This document shows, in pieces, positions 61,954-64,000 of a stretch of 64,000 nucleotides of DNA. The first letter of the stretch is position 1. The number at the start of each line of letters is the position of its first letter. The position numbers were made by a program, and so were the translations under genes. Origin of the DNA: JAIEPW01 sp964471915. Its GTDB lineage: Bacteria > Acidobacteriota > Terriglobia > Bryobacterales > Bryobacteraceae. The notes under the pieces are model-generated. The model did not search any database. It was not told the origin of the DNA and was given only the letters and a program-made list of their open reading frames with translations. The stretch lies in assembly GCA_964471915.1 (NCBI GenBank), contig CAYYID010000001.1:271576-335575 (forward strand), read 5' to 3'.

Positions 61954-63759
61954 ATGGCGAGGCGCATGACGGAGAGAACTGTCTTCACGGTCCTGAACGA
62001 TACGGCGGCGCGCCACCCGGACCGGGCGGCGCTGCAGCAGCCGCTCGGCGGCGGCAAGTATCAGACCTATACCTGGCGCGAATACCGCGACATCGTCCGC
62101 GAGGTCGCGGTCGGCCTGCGCGTCATCGGGATCGCCCACGGCGAGATGGTCGCGCTGCAGTCGGAGACCCGCGCCGAGTTCTACTTCGCGGACCTCGGGA
62201 TCCTCTGCGGCGGCGCGATCGCCGCGGCACTTTACACCAGCTTGCCGTTGCAGGAGCAGCTCGGCACGCTGCGCGCGTGCGAGGCCCGCACCGTATTCGT
62301 CGAGAGTCCGAAGGCGCTGGCGGCGCTGGCCAACGCCGCCGGCGCGAACCCGCTCAACGTCCGGTGGATCCTCATGACCGGCGAAGCCGAAGGCGTAATG
62401 ACCCTGGACCAGGTGCGCGCCCTCGGCCGCGAGGAGCTGCAGTCGAATCCCCAGGCCTTCGAGCACCTGCTGGCCGGGGTCCGCGCGAAAGACTACGCGA
62501 TCCTCTATATGACTTCCGGCGCCACCGGCGCCCCCAAGATGGGATTGGTGACCCATGGCGCGCTGGTGACGAATATCGACCAGGGCCCCAAAGTGCTGCC
62601 GCTGTCGCCCGACGAATGTACCATCGCGTTCCTGCCCTCGGCGCACATCGCCCAGCGAGTCGTGGGCGAGTTGCTCCCGATCCGCGACGGCGCTTGCGTT
62701 TACTTCTCGGAAGGGTTGATGAAGCTGCCGCACGAATTCCGCGCCGTGCGGCCGACGTTCTTCCTCGCGCCGCCGCGGGTGTGGGAGCGGGTTTACGTCA
62801 GCGTGCAGACCGAGATCAAGAAGAAGCCGGCGGCGGTACGCCAATTGTTCTACATGGGCGTCGGCGTCGGCTCCGAGATCTTCCGCCGCAAGCTGGAGGG
62901 GCGCCGCGTCCCGGCGTACCTCGAAACCGCGCGCAAGTTCTTCGATCGCGCGGTTTACTCGAAGATCCGGGAGCGCCTGGGGGGCCGCCTGCGCGTGGCG
63001 ATCTCTGGCGCCGCCCCGCTGGGTAAGGACTTGGCCGAGTTCTACGCGGCCATCGGACTGCCGCTCATCGAAGGCTACGGCCTTACCGAGGGCGGCGTCA
63101 CCGCGCTGAACCCGATCGAGCGCGCCAAGCCCGGCTCCATCGGCAAGCTGCTGCCCGAGGTGGAGGCCCGGATCGCCGAGGACGGCGAACTGCTGCTGCG
63201 CAGTCCCTTCAATTTCTCCGGCTATTACAAGGACCCCGAGGCGAGCGCCGCCGTCCTGCAGGACGGCTGGCTCCACACCGGCGACATCGCCGACGTGGAC
63301 GCCGAGGGCTACTACTTCATCACCGGCCGCAAGAAAGAGCTGATCGTTTCTTCGAACGGCAAGAAGATCTATCCGGCCCGCATCGAGACGCTGTTCAAGA
63401 AGGAGCCCATCGTCAACCAGGTGGTCCTCATCGGCGACAAGCTGCCTTACGTCACCGCGCTGCTCACCGTGAACCTGCAGAACGCCGAAGCGCTCCGCGG
63501 CATGGAGCCGCTGAAGGGCAAGAGTTCGGCCGAGATCGTGACGTCCGCGCCCGTGGTCAGCGAGGTGGGGCGCGCCGTGAAGCAGGTGAACAAGCAGCTC
63601 GCCAGCTTCGAGCAGATCCGCAAGTACCGCGTCTTGGATACCGAATTCACCATAGAATCCGGCGAACTGACCCCCACCATGAAGGTCCGGCGGGGCAAGG
63701 TGCTCGAGAACTACAAGGACACCGTCAGCGAGCTGTACCTGGGCAAGGAAATCGACTGA
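61954..63759 (+). CDS. AMP-forming long-chain acyl-CoA ligase
   Basis: This is a 601-residue enzyme. The phosphate loop reads 'MTSGATGAPKMG', a variant of the usual YTSG(S/T)TGxPKG. 'EGYGLTEGGVT' and 'DGWLHTGDIADVDAEGYYFITGRKKELIVSSNGKKIYP' are the A5/A8 regions. The end 'FTIESGELTPTMKVRRGKVLENY' holds the catalytic lysine area (TMKxRR). It activates fatty acids for beta-oxidation or lipid synthesis. ATG 61954 or the internal ATG 61966 could be the start; GAGG stands three bases before the latter. Confidence 0.92.
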   Translation: MARRMTERTVFTVLNDTAARHPDRAALQQPLGGGKYQTYTWREYRDIVREVAVGLRVIGIAHGEMVALQSETRAEFYFADLGILCGGAIAAALYTSLPLQEQLGTLRACEARTVFVESPKALAALANAAGANPLNVRWILMTGEAEGVMTLDQVRALGREELQSNPQAFEHLLAGVRAKDYAILYMTSGATGAPKMGLVTHGALVTNIDQGPKVLPLSPDECTIAFLPSAHIAQRVVGELLPIRDGACVYFSEGLMKLPHEFRAVRPTFFLAPPRVWERVYVSVQTEIKKKPAAVRQLFYMGVGVGSEIFRRKLEGRRVPAYLETARKFFDRAVYSKIRERLGGRLRVAISGAAPLGKDLAEFYAAIGLPLIEGYGLTEGGVTALNPIERAKPGSIGKLLPEVEARIAEDGELLLRSPFNFSGYYKDPEASAAVLQDGWLHTGDIADVDAEGYYFITGRKKELIVSSNGKKIYPARIETLFKKEPIVNQVVLIGDKLPYVTALLTVNLQNAEALRGMEPLKGKSSAEIVTSAPVVSEVGRAVKQVNKQLASFEQIRKYRVLDTEFTIESGELTPTMKVRRGKVLENYKDTVSELYLGKEID

Positions 63760-63794
63760 GGTCCGTTACCCCTTTGGGGAACCAATCGTCCAAG

Positions 63795-63831
63795 CCATTG
63801 GAATAGAATCTATAGACCTACCTTCCAATGG
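63795..63831 (+). other. Inverted repeat covering the start codon of the moxR remnant
   Basis: CCATTGGAA (63795-63803) and TTCCAATGG (63823-63831) are exact inverted copies. The second contains the ATG (63828-63830). In RNA this would hide the start codon; in DNA it could be an operator. Confidence 0.4.
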
Positions 63832-63953
63832 AACTTGAGCGCGCCGTCTCCCAACTCGACCGTGTCCGCAAAGAGATCGGCAAGATTATCGTCGGACAAA
63901 CGGGCGTCGTGGACGGCGTCCTGATCTGCCTGTTCTCGGGCGGCCACCGCTGA
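63828..63953 (+). pseudogene. MoxR-family AAA ATPase, broken after 41 codons
   Basis: The N-terminal 'LERAVSQLDRVRKEIGKIIVGQTGVVDGVLICLF', then 'SGGHR', is the normal start of MoxR ATPases, which continue 'LLEGVPGLGKT' (Walker A). Here the frame meets TGA at 63951 immediately after 'GGHR', and the Walker A coding sequence is absent in the 47 bases that remain. The gene is thus interrupted, most simply by an insertion or deletion at about 63950. The rest may lie beyond the window. Confidence 0.7.
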
Positions 63954-63966
63954 GATCAGGAGTGTG

Positions 63967-64000
63967 ATGAGCGAAGTCGAGCAGATCGCTCGTTTTGAGG
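63967..64000 (+). CDS. Start of a further gene, possibly a transposase (cut by window edge)
   Basis: AGGAGTGTG precedes ATG 63967, a good Shine-Dalgarno. Eleven codons (MSEVEQIARFE) are visible before the edge. The position directly at the break of moxR, and the TGAGAT at the junction that could be an element end, suggest a mobile element gene. Family cannot be named from eleven residues. Confidence 0.35.
   Translation, partial: MSEVEQIARFE

Overview
The window is a G+C-rich stretch of bacterial chromosome that looks like an Acidobacteriota of the Solibacter/Bryobacter type. The inference rests on gene content. It has an ADOP-type duplicated MacB-like permease, an Oar-like TonB receptor with an N-terminal carboxypeptidase-regulatory domain, a very large exported BNR/VPS10 propeller protein and many exported amidohydrolases. 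It also has YtcJ-like and LssY-C proteins, a form II CO-dehydrogenase-like operon and REP-like palindromes. No rRNA, tRNA or CRISPR array was seen.

Layout. 1-11.2 kb: a PQQ-propeller membrane protein cut by the left edge, Zn alcohol dehydrogenase, ModA, a serine hydrolase, a response regulator/histidine kinase pair, Uma2 nuclease, TlpA-like protein, and a MacA adaptor with an ABC ATPase but no permease. 11.2-18.5 kb: a B12-binding mutase subunit, a NYN/OST-HTH RNA-related protein, a coupled amidohydrolase/VanX dipeptidase pair, a lone ECF-type ATPase, REP-like elements and RNase T2. 18.5-29.8 kb: the BNR propeller protein, a TonB receptor, an ArgH-like lyase and the ADOP permease. 30.0-37.0 kb: a run of seven minus-strand genes, coxS-coxL-coxM-coxG followed by a PD-(D/E)XK-like protein, a DUF697-like protein and a DsbA-like protein. 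Five of the six junctions are within 10 bp or overlap by 4 bp. 37.1-44.1 kb: rhodanese, a Phd/PIN toxin-antitoxin pair with a near-consensus promoter and twin operators, MaoC, MscS, DUF2911, a methyltransferase, a trans-sulfuration PLP enzyme and a beta-hydroxyacid dehydrogenase.

44.1-47.0 kb: a long regulatory leader, ispC and rseP. 47.0-48.5 kb: a small-gene island containing a membrane/coiled-coil protein, an RHH-like protein, a Cys-rich small protein with a strong Shine-Dalgarno, and a 27-bp minisatellite. 48.5-58.6 kb: a beta-helix lipoprotein, a pilin remnant, a compact five-gene operon (amidohydrolase, coaD, aminotransferase, manA-like, arginase-like), a GT-C-like membrane protein, a zinc-ribbon/coiled-coil methyltransferase and an LssY-C protein. 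58.6-64.0 kb: a Tat-exported amidohydrolase, a Fic protein with a palindromic operator, YbjQ, an acyl-CoA ligase, and a MoxR ATPase broken after 41 codons where another gene, possibly of a mobile element, begins.

Two themes recur. Many genes have a -10-like hexamer six to eight bases before the start codon with no Shine-Dalgarno, which suggests common leaderless transcription. Many neighbours are coupled by 4-bp stop/start overlaps, often joining genes with no obvious shared function. All functional calls come from reading motifs by eye; no database search was run.
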